From: Oscillospiraceae bacterium
GTDB taxonomy: Bacteria; Bacillota_A; Clostridia; Oscillospirales; Ruminococcaceae
Assembly (NCBI GenBank): GCA_017829075.1
Contig: JAGAJA010000026.1
Location: 1 to 60,566, forward strand
Direction of reading: 5' to 3'
DNA: 60,566 nt
Part shown: piece by piece, positions 52,082 to 60,528 of the stretch
Position numbering within the stretch: the stretch's first letter is position 1
Layout of the letters: each line of letters begins with the position of its first letter
Made by a program: the position numbers and the translations under genes
The notes under the pieces: generated by a model
What the model was told of the DNA's origin: nothing
What the model saw: the letters and a program-made list of their open reading frames with translations, nothing else
The model's database searches: none

Positions 52082-52387
52082 ATGAGCAATAGCATAATCA
52101 AGGAAGAAGAACTCACAATCGGTCGCTGGGGGATAGCTTGGCAGCGGTTTATGCTGGAGAACTATCCTGACGAAACCAAGGAGCTGAAAGAAAGCAACCG
52201 CTGGGACGAGCTTGCGCTTGAGATTGAACGGGAAGCGTACAGCCTTTGGGAGTTGCTCCGTAAGCAATACGCAAAGGCAAATCCTCGCCCGACTACCTTT
52301 ATGGAAACGATGAAGTGGGAGAACACACGAGGCTTATATGTTGACCACGAGGTTATGGAGCAGGTTGTGTTGCAGTTCAGAGCGTAA
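52082..52387 (+). CDS. TnpV-like transposon protein
   Basis: A 101-residue protein with the TnpV pattern (ELTIGRWGIAWQRFMLENYP, then a C-terminal helical part MKWENTRGLYVDHEVMEQVV). TnpV accompanies large serine recombinases on Tn4451-like and other clostridial elements; role uncertain. The start MSNSIIKEEE follows TTGGAGG. No recombinase gene is beside it here, so it is probably a remnant of a mobile element. A terminator follows at 52411. Confidence 0.72.
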   Translation: MSNSIIKEEELTIGRWGIAWQRFMLENYPDETKELKESNRWDELALEIEREAYSLWELLRKQYAKANPRPTTFMETMKWENTRGLYVDHEVMEQVVLQFRA

Positions 52388-52410
52388 GATAACTGCCCGC
52401 AAATATGAGA

Positions 52411-52447
52411 ACAGGCTCTCTGATTGAACGGAGAGCCTGTTTCGCTT
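52411..52447 (+). terminator. Terminator after the TnpV-like gene
   Basis: ACAGGCTCTC and GAGAGCCTGT, perfect 10-bp stem with a 10-base loop, then TTCGCTT. Confidence 0.7.
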
Positions 52448-52756
52448 AACGTTGTATATGATTATGCCGTTAGGAGAACAGACAGGTATTAGGTGAATCA
52501 TCTGGTGGATACAGAAATCATTCAAAACCGATTACGCTTGTTAATGTTTTGCTTGGTAATTAGCCTTTCATTCGATGATTTGGGGATCATTTTGAGAACA
52601 AAATCACATATACGACATTATCCACATTCCTCATGAATATGAGGAAGCCAGTATTATACCTCTAATAGTTCATGCCATTTTGTTAACTTTCATTATCAAT
52701 ATAGACCCGACTTACTTCCGTTGTGTTCTAACTATTATGATGAAATTGCATAAGTT
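52441..52756. other. Gene-free AT-rich stretch
   Basis: About 310 bases between the TnpV terminator and the DUF262 gene end. One small palindrome (CCTCATGAATATGAGG near 52631) is visible; nothing else is recognised. Confidence 0.5.
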
Positions 52757-53791
52757 TTATATTTCTAAGTAACTTCTTAAAGCTTTAAGCCTAGCTATTC
52801 GGCTTTGCTTGCTGTTAGTTCCTTCTTTTGAACTGTTTCTGTACTCATCTATAGGAGTTTCGTCATCACCTATAAGATATTTCTGATAAAACTCAGAAAT
52901 AAGTTGCTTTTGTGAATCAGAGAAATGTTTTTGTTGCGAAATTAGAAAATATGTCAACGTGAATAGTGTATAAAAATGCGTTGTTTTGCTTATTGCTTTT
53001 AAAGTATTTGGATCATAATCAATAATTGTTTGTATTTCTTCCAAAATAGATATGACTATGTTATAGTCTGAATCTTTTTCTTGATATTTATCATTGAAAA
53101 GATCATACATTTTGTTTATAGTCTTTTGTGTGGTTTCTGATTCTATTCCATTCCTTAAGAAGATAAGCAAACTGCTGACAAATTCGATATCCTTCATTCG
53201 TCGTATGTTATCTGTGCTAAATATTTTATTCTTTTTCCAAAAGTCTAAATTCGCAATACGTTGTGCATTGTTTAGAAATTCTCCATTAAATTCCGCATTG
53301 CGCAATTCCTGTGGATTTAACGATTTATCAGTTGAATTAAGTCTTAAAAACATTTTTACTATTTCTTCTCGACTTACCTCTTGAGGTAATTGTCTAATCG
53401 TAAATGAATAAGACCATATCAAACGTTTTTCATCATCGCTCAAATCATTAAATGATTTACCAACATAGTTAGCATTCTTATCCGACAGATGTGACCGTCT
53501 TAAACGAAATTTCCCGTCTATAAAATTAAAAACCGCACCTATTCTTTGCTGTCCATCAACTATACTATATTTTGTTTCGCCGGTTGATGGATCAGTGTCA
53601 ATAACCCATAGATATATTTCGGGAATAGCATAACCTAAAAGGATAGTTTCGATTAAACTAATTTGATGTTTTTCAAGCCAAACATAATTCCTCTGAAAAC
53701 TATTATCTACAACAAGCAATTCTTTTTTATAATTATCGACTATCCATTTGGATGTTTTTTTATCTGGTTGTAAAACATCAATTATCCTCAT
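52757..53791 (-). CDS. DUF262 (GmrS/ParB-like) protein
   Basis: A 344-residue protein with an N-terminal DUF262 domain: VVDNSFQRNYVWLEKHQISLIETILLG and the signature SIVDGQQRIGAVFNFIDGKF near residue 80. In GmrSD and related enzymes this fold binds and cleaves nucleotides and governs a nuclease domain. The C-terminal half is helical and ends basic (SKQSRIARLKALRSYLEI); no HNH nuclease motif is in it. Last gene of the six-gene operon; the start overlaps the nucleotidyltransferase-like gene by 14 bases. Likely a defence component. Confidence 0.82.
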   Translation of the reverse strand: MRIIDVLQPDKKTSKWIVDNYKKELLVVDNSFQRNYVWLEKHQISLIETILLGYAIPEIYLWVIDTDPSTGETKYSIVDGQQRIGAVFNFIDGKFRLRRSHLSDKNANYVGKSFNDLSDDEKRLIWSYSFTIRQLPQEVSREEIVKMFLRLNSTDKSLNPQELRNAEFNGEFLNNAQRIANLDFWKKNKIFSTDNIRRMKDIEFVSSLLIFLRNGIESETTQKTINKMYDLFNDKYQEKDSDYNIVISILEEIQTIIDYDPNTLKAISKTTHFYTLFTLTYFLISQQKHFSDSQKQLISEFYQKYLIGDDETPIDEYRNSSKEGTNSKQSRIARLKALRSYLEI

Positions 53792-54377
53792 TATATTCGT
53801 CCTCCTCTAATCCCTTGAGTTTGTTTATGCTTGACATATAATACATTTTGACAGAATCCCATGATTCAAATATCCTATAGTGTATATCATTGCTAATTTG
53901 AAATTTTAATTGAATATCTTTTTCAAATCCACCTGTTTTTATAAGCCAGTTGTTATAGTATTCATTATTTCGAAAGCAGCTCAATGTCAAATATTTCCTA
54001 AATATGCAAAAGCTAACGGCATGTATGTTAATCCTTGTTGTTGGATTATAGCTATCATTAAGGTATTGTTCCCAAAATTCATTAAATAATTTACGAGAAA
54101 CAATTATTATGTCCATGTCAGAGTTATCATCAAAGGTCTTAAAATTCTTTTTTGGATTTAAGCTAAACCCCAACTTTGCACTTCCTGCTACTCCAATATC
54201 ATTGTAGTGGACATTAAGTTTATCTGAAATATATTTCTTGAACTCATCATATTGTTCAAACCATTTGTCACCAAATATTCTTTTGAAAATCCATACTTCA
54301 CCGCTTATAAAAAAATCGTTATATATTTCTTCTGCAGTCTTTGAAGAAATTGCAGCTTTTATCTTCTCTATATCCAT
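53778..54377 (-). CDS. Nucleotidyltransferase-fold protein
   Basis: A 199-residue protein with a nucleotidyltransferase core: GVAGSAKLGFS (residues about 62-72) and SDMDIIIVS with Asp about 87 and 89 as metal ligands. The remaining part is helical and basic. Defence proteins with this fold modify toxins, tRNA or make signal nucleotides; which applies is unknown. The start at 54377 has GAGG at good spacing; an ATG 12 bases earlier is less likely. It overlaps the DUF262 gene, so the two are likely partners. Confidence 0.7.
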   Translation of the reverse strand: MDIEKIKAAISSKTAEEIYNDFFISGEVWIFKRIFGDKWFEQYDEFKKYISDKLNVHYNDIGVAGSAKLGFSLNPKKNFKTFDDNSDMDIIIVSRKLFNEFWEQYLNDSYNPTTRINIHAVSFCIFRKYLTLSCFRNNEYYNNWLIKTGGFEKDIQLKFQISNDIHYRIFESWDSVKMYYMSSINKLKGLEEDEYNEDN

Positions 54378-54389
54378 TGTCTGCCTCAT

Positions 54390-54821
54390 TTATATGTGAA
54401 AATCAAAATAATAATTTCTGTGCTTTGTTATACAAGTCACATCAATATAATTTCTACCATAATTATTCAAATCATTAAGGGTTATAACATGAGAAGAGCT
54501 AACTCCAATTCTTTGTCTTAGGTAATGTCCAAGCTCAGATTTTTCATTATAAGTAGATAATTGTTTTGGACATATTATTCCATTTATAGGTTGTGAATGC
54601 TTGGCTTCTAATAAACAGTGCATTTTTACACCATCATCCCATTCGACATTGATAATACTTCCTCTAGGAGGAAAAAAGTCTGGATATTTTCTAAAAAAAG
54701 CTGTAGATAGAGCTATATATGCATCTTCCGGTTTGACATGAGCATTGGCAAAACACCAATTTAATCCTGATTGCTTTGGAACTTCTCCATCTCTTACGCT
54801 ATATAGCTCTAATCTAGGCAT
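54390..54821 (-). CDS. Stand-alone NgoFVII-type B3 DNA-binding domain
   Basis: A 143-residue protein that matches the C-terminal domain of NgoFVII-family restriction enzymes: LELYSVRDGEVPKQSGLNW at the start, AYIAL, FPPRGSIINVEWDDG, LGHYLRQRIGVSSSHVITLNDLNNYGR and an end YYFDFHI. In NgoFVII this B3-like part follows a phospholipase-D-type nuclease; here no nuclease is attached. It may supply site recognition for the HNH protein or another partner. AAGGAG precedes ATG. It lies 12 bases after the second methyltransferase. Confidence 0.75.
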   Translation of the reverse strand: MPRLELYSVRDGEVPKQSGLNWCFANAHVKPEDAYIALSTAFFRKYPDFFPPRGSIINVEWDDGVKMHCLLEAKHSQPINGIICPKQLSTYNEKSELGHYLRQRIGVSSSHVITLNDLNNYGRNYIDVTCITKHRNYYFDFHI

Positions 54822-54833
54822 ATCAATTACTCC

Positions 54834-56060
54834 TTATTGGAAAAGAATATCAAAAATACTATCTGCCAACAGCTTTGCAAATAATGGTGGCACCGCATTT
54901 CCTATCATTTTATAGTCAATAGCTGTACCAGTAATAAACTCATAATCATCGGGAAAAGTTTGAAGACGAGCGGCTTCCCTCACGGTAATGGTGCGAGCTT
55001 GTTTCGGGTCTGGGTGAATATGCCTTAATCCATCTTTGAATAAGTGAGCGGGTATTGTGTTGCTTGGCTCATCCCAACGGATAACGTGATATTTATGTAT
55101 ATTTGATTGTTTACCTGTAACTTCTGTATACAACTGTTTTAATGCGTCAGTGGATACATATTGATTAACCCCAGTTTCGATGTCTTTTGTTAAAAGCCTA
55201 AATATCTCAATATCACGCAAACTGCTGAAACGAGGTGTATGATTTTTAATAGCAAAGGTTTCAGGTGCAAATGTATGCGAATATGTTTTTCCATCAATTT
55301 TTGTTGGCTTTTCCAACGGAATTAATGAAGGCAAATCGCTAATTGCTTCCCGAACAGTTGCAACCTTTTTGACTTTTCTAGCAGGCAATACCTCATTATA
55401 AAACCTCTCTAGTAATTGTTCTGGATTATCATAGCAATCACTCCTGAGAGCTAGAATAATTATTCTGCTACGCTTTTGCGGAACACCATATTCCGTAAAA
55501 TCGATAATAGCTTTGTTAAGATCGCTTAGAAGCACATAACCCGCTTCTTTAAACTTTTCCTTAATTACATCTATTATCAATCTTTCGCCATCACCAGGAC
55601 GAGCACTAAGAATACCAGGGACATTTTCAAACACAAAAGCTTTAGGCCTATAATGCTTGACAATTTCAAGGTAGTTTTCAAATAAATAGTTTCTATAGTC
55701 ATTTTTCATTCCATCCTTGTCGCGGATGCGACCAGCAACGGAATAGGCTTGACAAGGAGGTCCACCGATAATTAAGTCAACACGACCTCCATACTTTTTT
55801 ACCAAAGAGTCTAAGCCTTCAGATTTACCATATTCAGTATCGTCCCAGCCATTCAGAAGTTCTTCTGTTCTCTGAATATCAAATCTGACTACCCTTTTTT
55901 CGGTGTCACTATATTTCCATTTGTTTTTCAGATTATATCTGAGCGTATCACAAGGAGCTTTATCCCATTCAACACAAGCAATAGTATTATAATGTCCTGT
56001 TTGTTTAAAGCCTTCTGTGAGCCCACCACAACCTGCAAACAAGTCAATAGTATTAACCAT
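54834..56060 (-). CDS. C5-cytosine DNA methyltransferase (second)
   Basis: A 408-residue 5-methylcytosine methyltransferase. Motif I TIDLFAGCGGLTEGF, motif IV IIGGPPCQAYSVAGR (catalytic Cys), motif VI VFENVPGIL, motif VIII YGVPQKRSRIII, motif IX VREAARLQTFPDDYE and motif X MIGNAVPPLFAKLL are all present. The target-recognition region (about residues 245-330) differs from that of the first enzyme. Start at MVNTIDLF: AAGGAGG is 6 bases ahead, and it overlaps the first methyltransferase by 8 bases. Confidence 0.95.
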   Translation of the reverse strand: MVNTIDLFAGCGGLTEGFKQTGHYNTIACVEWDKAPCDTLRYNLKNKWKYSDTEKRVVRFDIQRTEELLNGWDDTEYGKSEGLDSLVKKYGGRVDLIIGGPPCQAYSVAGRIRDKDGMKNDYRNYLFENYLEIVKHYRPKAFVFENVPGILSARPGDGERLIIDVIKEKFKEAGYVLLSDLNKAIIDFTEYGVPQKRSRIIILALRSDCYDNPEQLLERFYNEVLPARKVKKVATVREAISDLPSLIPLEKPTKIDGKTYSHTFAPETFAIKNHTPRFSSLRDIEIFRLLTKDIETGVNQYVSTDALKQLYTEVTGKQSNIHKYHVIRWDEPSNTIPAHLFKDGLRHIHPDPKQARTITVREAARLQTFPDDYEFITGTAIDYKMIGNAVPPLFAKLLADSIFDILFQ

Positions 56061-57123
56061 TGCCATCCTCCTTTTTTGATAGGATTTCAAGTATTTTAGT
56101 GCCTAAGTAATAGCCTAATAACGGCGGAACAGCGTTCCCGACTTGACGATATTGTTGCGTCCTTGTTCCTGTGAATACAAAATCATCAGGGAATGACTGT
56201 AACCGAGCATTCTCTCTTACTGTCGGAACTCTATTGTATTCATAATGAAAATGGTTCCGATGACCCGTATCTATTGTTCTCGATGGCTTATCTCCGTGGT
56301 ATCGGGTCCAAGCCTCGTTGAATTTTCTGCTTTCGCCAACTCCCTCTGGCAAATCCTTATAATTGCCTCCTTCAGGGACTAATGCAATCGTATCTTTAAC
56401 CATTTGAGTATGATTCGTAGCAGTATGATTGTGTAGTTTTGTGCTATTTTTCCGCATTTTTCTTTGATACTCGGAGTTAGGTTCAGAAGTGTAATCACAT
56501 TCTTCCTCACCTAGAGTATCAACTAATGATGGTAGGTCATTTATCGCTTGGCGGCAGGTCACATAATTATCAGGAGATAATATCGCATCAGGGAAAACTG
56601 GCTTTCCAATATCCTTGCGTATACCCATAAATATGAGTCTTTTGCGAATTTGCGGAACACCATAATCGGCAGCGCATAGTATTCTCGGCTCGACATTATA
56701 TCCCAATTTTCGAAAACGCTTTAAGATTTCGTCCTTGATTGCCCCATTATAAAGCGTAGCCATTCCAGGAACATTTTCTATTATAAACGCTTTGGGATTA
56801 TACTGTTTTACCATTTCAAAGACTGCTAAATACAGTTTATTCCTCTTGTCATCAAAGTTTCTTGGCCCTGTGAGAGAAAAACCTTGACACGGCGGTCCGG
56901 CAATAATCACATCTATGCTTCTATCAGCAGCTATTCTCTTTATTTCATCAAAGGTTTCTTGCTTTGATAAATCTGCATTTAATGCGGCGGCCCCATTATG
57001 GTTTAGCTTGAAAGTATTAAGTGCAGCCTGGTCATTGTCTACCCCGACAATAACCTCAAAACCTGCATCCATAAATCCTTTTGACAAGCCACCACAGCCT
57101 GCAAATAAATCAATAGCGTACAT
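56053..57123 (-). CDS. C5-cytosine DNA methyltransferase (first)
   Basis: A 356-residue 5-methylcytosine methyltransferase with AIDLFAGCGGLSKGF, IAGPPCQGFSLTG, IENVPGMATL, YGVPQIRKRLIF, VRENARLQSFPDDF and QVGNAVPPLLGYYL. It is shorter than its neighbour, mainly in the recognition region. Two such genes with one nuclease usually mean a non-symmetric site, each enzyme marking one strand. AAGGAG precedes the ATG. The HNH gene ends 15 bases upstream. Confidence 0.95.
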   Translation of the reverse strand: MYAIDLFAGCGGLSKGFMDAGFEVIVGVDNDQAALNTFKLNHNGAAALNADLSKQETFDEIKRIAADRSIDVIIAGPPCQGFSLTGPRNFDDKRNKLYLAVFEMVKQYNPKAFIIENVPGMATLYNGAIKDEILKRFRKLGYNVEPRILCAADYGVPQIRKRLIFMGIRKDIGKPVFPDAILSPDNYVTCRQAINDLPSLVDTLGEEECDYTSEPNSEYQRKMRKNSTKLHNHTATNHTQMVKDTIALVPEGGNYKDLPEGVGESRKFNEAWTRYHGDKPSRTIDTGHRNHFHYEYNRVPTVRENARLQSFPDDFVFTGTRTQQYRQVGNAVPPLLGYYLGTKILEILSKKEDGNG

Positions 57124-57138
57124 ATAAACACTAACTCC

Positions 57139-58128
57139 TTATAATCTTCCTGTAGTTAGGAATAAACCGTAAACATTATCTCTATGATATTTTACATTTT
57201 CCAAATCTGGGATAAAGAACGGATTTTGAGGCAACCTTATCTTCTTGCCGTCAAATGATTTAAGATAATCACTTGTCGTTTTTGGATGTACCATAACCTC
57301 TAAATTATCATTTAGTGTAAAGAAACCTTTGTCAAAAGCCCAATGCAAATCACGGCATAAAGCAAGTCCGTTATTAGGGAGGAATAATCCTCCGTGACTT
57401 TTAGGCCGAATATGAGCAGCTTCAAGGTTCATATATGACTCATATCGGATTACTGTGCCTGTAATCGCGCAGAGATTGTCATAACCTACCATTACAAAAT
57501 CTCGGAAAGATACAGCATTAAATAACGATGCAACTGCATCTGCTGAAGCCGATACTCTGGTAGTAACGCTATCATCAATCTCAACTTCGCATTCTTCGGG
57601 ATTTGCTATATTGGATACTTTTTCTTCAAATTCTGGAATTGTACCATCAAATATACCGTATCCACCGGGAATGGGATAGTTTGAAATAATACTATTTAGC
57701 TGATTATATAAAGCCGAACCATTGCATTTTATATGGTCCAGATAGTAAACCTTCTGTCCCTCTTCCCGCTCGGTCTCATTTGTTTCAGCCAAACGCATAA
57801 CAATAATATCATCTGTTTTAAAGAGATATGTATTATCCTCAAGAGCTTTATTTAAATAAATCCTATATTCATTTCGGGGGTGCTTTGCTGTCGAACCGTG
57901 AAATTTATCATTATGGTATACATAATTACAATATACCTTCTTTTTTGAATAGAGCGGGATTATTGGCAATAGAGCGGAGTCATTTAATTGCGCGGTAGTC
58001 AAGGCAGGAAAAATATTCAATACATTCTCGTCCATAGAAGTTAATAAATATCTGCCTCTCTGAGGCTTGCCATCTGCACCTACACTTCCCAATTCCTGAT
58101 GTCCGCATTTCTTCAAATAGTATTTCAT
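57139..58128 (-). CDS. HNH restriction endonuclease
   Basis: A 329-residue protein. The C-terminal HNH nuclease has CAITGTVIRYESYMNLEAAHI, then RPKSHGGLFLPNNGLALC and RDLHWAFDKGFFTLND, giving the His, Asn and His of the motif (residues about 255-300). The first 160 residues (MKYYLKKCGHQELGS, PLYSKKKVYCNYVYH) are not recognised and may bind DNA. Start at 58128 with GGAGGGG ahead; the longer frame from 58161 would cross the promoter. First gene of the restriction operon. Confidence 0.87.
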   Translation of the reverse strand: MKYYLKKCGHQELGSVGADGKPQRGRYLLTSMDENVLNIFPALTTAQLNDSALLPIIPLYSKKKVYCNYVYHNDKFHGSTAKHPRNEYRIYLNKALEDNTYLFKTDDIIVMRLAETNETEREEGQKVYYLDHIKCNGSALYNQLNSIISNYPIPGGYGIFDGTIPEFEEKVSNIANPEECEVEIDDSVTTRVSASADAVASLFNAVSFRDFVMVGYDNLCAITGTVIRYESYMNLEAAHIRPKSHGGLFLPNNGLALCRDLHWAFDKGFFTLNDNLEVMVHPKTTSDYLKSFDGKKIRLPQNPFFIPDLENVKYHRDNVYGLFLTTGRL

Positions 58129-58164
58129 ATAAACCCCTCCGAAAGCAAGTACGTAATCCATTAT

Positions 58165-58193
58165 ATTTTATCACATTTTTTGCAAAAAGTCAA
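58165..58193 (-). promoter_or_regulatory. Promoter of the restriction-modification operon
   Basis: Minus strand TTGACT, 17-base spacer, TAAAAT, giving a leader of about 30 bases before the HNH gene. GCGCAAAA-type short repeats lie upstream; no clear C-protein box was seen. Confidence 0.65.
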
Positions 58194-58269
58194 CATTTAT
58201 TTAGTTTTTCACACCATTTTTGCGCAAAACAATCAATGGACAAGTTCTATATAATATATGATTTAAGGT

Positions 58270-59280
58270 TTATGCCCTGGCTCTCCCTTCCAACTCTGCC
58301 CTCCTGCTGTTAATACTACCGATATAGTCTTCAATCTCCTTCTCCAACTCCTCCCCACCATTCTTCTCAAACTCCCGAAGCATAGCCGCAGAGGTGCGGA
58401 TAAACTCGTCGTGAAGCGCCTTGTACTCCGCTTTATCAGCGTCGGAAAGACGTTCCCAAGCCTTGTTTTTGTGGATGAAATTTTCAAACCTATACTTTAC
58501 TTGTTGGCGAAAGCTGAAAACTCCCTCCGAGCATTTCTCCCTGTAAATAGCCTTGCTGTTCTTCTTGCGAAGCACCTTGCACTCCTCGCAATACTGCGTG
58601 TTCTTGGACTTTGCAAGGAAGAAGCTGACGCACAGCTTGCATTGAACGCAGAATACCTTTCTGCACGTCAAATAGCGGGAATACTCCGTCAACAGTTCCG
58701 AAATCTCGCTGCAATTACACCGAATAACCTCACAAATCTCCGTGTCCTGCGGAGATTTTTTCTTTTTCAGCGTGGTGAAAGTGTCGGTAATCAGCGTTTC
58801 CACATCATCACGGAACTGCTCGCCTAACAAGGCTCTATCAGTCTGTTTCAGAGGCATTCCGTGCCGTGCGTTCATATATAAATGAGTGGCGGTGTTGTAC
58901 CATTTCGAGATAGTCCTTGCAAGCAGGCGCAGGGTAATACTCTTATCAATCACAAAGATATGGTCAAGGCTGTTAAGGGTTTCAGCAATTCTTTGCTTGT
59001 TGGTGTTTTTGTTACAGAGGTTGGTATAGAGCCTGTCCGAATGTTCCTGAAGTTCCTCTATATCCGACAACGACCTGAATATGTCAATCGCAAAAGTTCC
59101 GAGCGGCTGTTCACGAAGATATATGTCCAAATCCTTAACGGAGAGGTTGGGACTGCCGCTGTTTTTCAGCACCTTTTTTATGATTTTTGTCGAGCCGCCT
59201 ACAAGCGTTTCGGTGCTGTCCGTGAGCAGAAGAACCGCCTCATAGTCATAGTTCACATCAAATTTCTTCTCATAATCCAT
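58270..59280 (-). CDS. Zinc-motif protein, possibly DUF6076
   Basis: A 336-residue protein with a mostly helical first half and a treble-clef-like cluster near residues 207-238 (CRKVFCVQCKLC, then YCEECKVLRKK). The last 80 residues are charged and helical. It resembles the DUF6076 type found on clostridial mobile elements, but I am not certain. It has GC content nearer the host than the restriction genes and is separated from them by a promoter, so it belongs to another transcription unit. Confidence 0.55.
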   Translation of the reverse strand: MDYEKKFDVNYDYEAVLLLTDSTETLVGGSTKIIKKVLKNSGSPNLSVKDLDIYLREQPLGTFAIDIFRSLSDIEELQEHSDRLYTNLCNKNTNKQRIAETLNSLDHIFVIDKSITLRLLARTISKWYNTATHLYMNARHGMPLKQTDRALLGEQFRDDVETLITDTFTTLKKKKSPQDTEICEVIRCNCSEISELLTEYSRYLTCRKVFCVQCKLCVSFFLAKSKNTQYCEECKVLRKKNSKAIYREKCSEGVFSFRQQVKYRFENFIHKNKAWERLSDADKAEYKALHDEFIRTSAAMLREFEKNGGEELEKEIEDYIGSINSRRAELEGRARA

Positions 59281-59295
59281 AGAAAACTACCTTCG

Positions 59296-59503
59296 TTACA
59301 AGGATAATGTGCCTGAAATAGTGCCAAATGTTGCAGAAATAGCCAAAAATTTACCTATAAATATAGCATAATACTGCCATTTTCGGCAGGATATAACGGC
59401 GCAAGCGGTTTTACAAGGATAAAACAGAAAAGCGCAATAAACCGCATTATAAAAGGATTTTCTTGATTGTAAAACTCAATTATGCCAAAATATTATCCTT
59501 GTA
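59296..59503. repeat. Three iteron-like repeats
   Basis: TTACAAGGATAA at 59296-59307 and 59411-59422, and TACAAGGATAA inverted at 59493-59503. They fill the gap between the zinc-motif gene and the HTH gene, with a CTGCC/GGCAG hairpin (59373-59388) between. They may be operator sites or part of an origin. Confidence 0.5.
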
Positions 59504-59520
59504 TATTATATCACAGCCTA

Positions 59521-59549
59521 TTGCATTTGTCAATCCCGAATGGTAGAAT
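59521..59549 (+). promoter_or_regulatory. Promoter of the excisionase-like gene
   Basis: TTGCAT, 17-base spacer, TAGAAT, about 60 bases ahead of the start and 18 bases right of the last iteron-like repeat. Confidence 0.6.
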
Positions 59550-59611
59550 ATTGTCAAGGGACGAAGCTTCACCCCACATTCCAAATAACACAATTCAAGG
59601 AGGTAACTTTT

Positions 59612-59896
59612 ATGACAAGCGCAAAGAGAGAAGATATTATTGCAGCTATGAGCAGCTTGCTCGAACAGCTCGTTGACAGCGAGCCGCCAAAAGCCGAGCC
59701 GACAACCGCCGCACCCGAAAAGGTTGAAATGCTGACGATAAAAGAGTGTACCGAAGCGGTCAAGGGGCTGAACGAGTACACGGTTCGTCAGCTTATCGCC
59801 CGTAAGGAAATCCCCTCAATCAGAACGGGACAGGGCAAGCGTGGCAAGATACTCGTTCCGAAAGCGGCTCTGCTTCGTTATTTTGCGGGCGCATAA
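59612..59896 (+). CDS. Excisionase-like helix-turn-helix protein
   Basis: A 94-residue protein. After a Pro/Ala-rich start, residues about 36-94 (MLTIKECTEAVKGLNEYTVRQLIARKEIPSIRTG) form a MerR/Xis-type DNA-binding fold ending in LVPKAALLRYFAG. Such proteins aid excision or act as small regulators on mobile elements. The start at 59612 follows AAGGAGG; an in-frame start 24 codons earlier lacks one. It is followed by a replication-type gene. Confidence 0.78.
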   Translation: MTSAKREDIIAAMSSLLEQLVDSEPPKAEPTTAAPEKVEMLTIKECTEAVKGLNEYTVRQLIARKEIPSIRTGQGKRGKILVPKAALLRYFAGA

Positions 59897-59958
59897 GGAG
59901 TGCAGTTTTTTGCAGTTCCTTTTGTGCTATGATGAACAAAAACGAAGGGAGCAGGAAA

Positions 59959-60465
59959 ATGAAGATACTTGAACGGCTCAATCCTACTAACACCGGCTCG
60001 TACAACCGCCCCATTGCTCACGCTTTGGGGCTTGGGGCGGCGGTGGTTTATTCTGCGCTGATTAACAAGCAGGTCTATTATGAGCAGCACAATATGCTTG
60101 ACGAGGAAGGCTTCTTCTACTCCAAGATTGCAGATTTGGAGGAAAGCACAACGCTTACCAAACGCCAACAGAGCGCCGCAATGAAAGTGCTGATTGACGC
60201 AGGACTTATCGAGTGCAAGAGGTGCGGAATGCCTGCCAAACGTTATTTTCGTGTGCTTGATGATACAGAGCTGATTGACGATTTGCTCAAACGGGGCGAA
60301 GCGATTATGAACGAGCTGAACCCGATAGCGCAGAAGTGCGAAAATGTTACTTCTTGTAGTGACAAAATCGTCCAACAAGAAGTGACAAATTGTAACATCA
60401 AGTTGGCGCAAAACGAGCCTTATACTGATAGATTTATAATATTAGTGCAACACCCGAAAAAATAA
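59959..60465 (+). CDS. Replication-type winged-helix protein, probably cut by an IS
   Basis: A 168-residue frame from ATG 59959 (GGGAGCAGG ahead). The N-terminal part (SYNRPIAHALGLGAAVVYSALINK, then GFFYSKIADLEESTTLTKRQQSAAMKVLIDAGL) is a winged helix as in phage and plasmid replisome organisers. The last 20 or so residues (RFIILVQHPKK) run into the IS30-like element that begins near 60440, so the true C-terminus is probably lost. Confidence 0.65.
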   Translation: MKILERLNPTNTGSYNRPIAHALGLGAAVVYSALINKQVYYEQHNMLDEEGFFYSKIADLEESTTLTKRQQSAAMKVLIDAGLIECKRCGMPAKRYFRVLDDTELIDDLLKRGEAIMNELNPIAQKCENVTSCSDKIVQQEVTNCNIKLAQNEPYTDRFIILVQHPKK

Positions 60466-60528
60466 TGACACATAAAGCGCCTCGTGATATAATGGGAGTA
60501 ACCACACAACCCAAAAGGAGGAAGCAAT

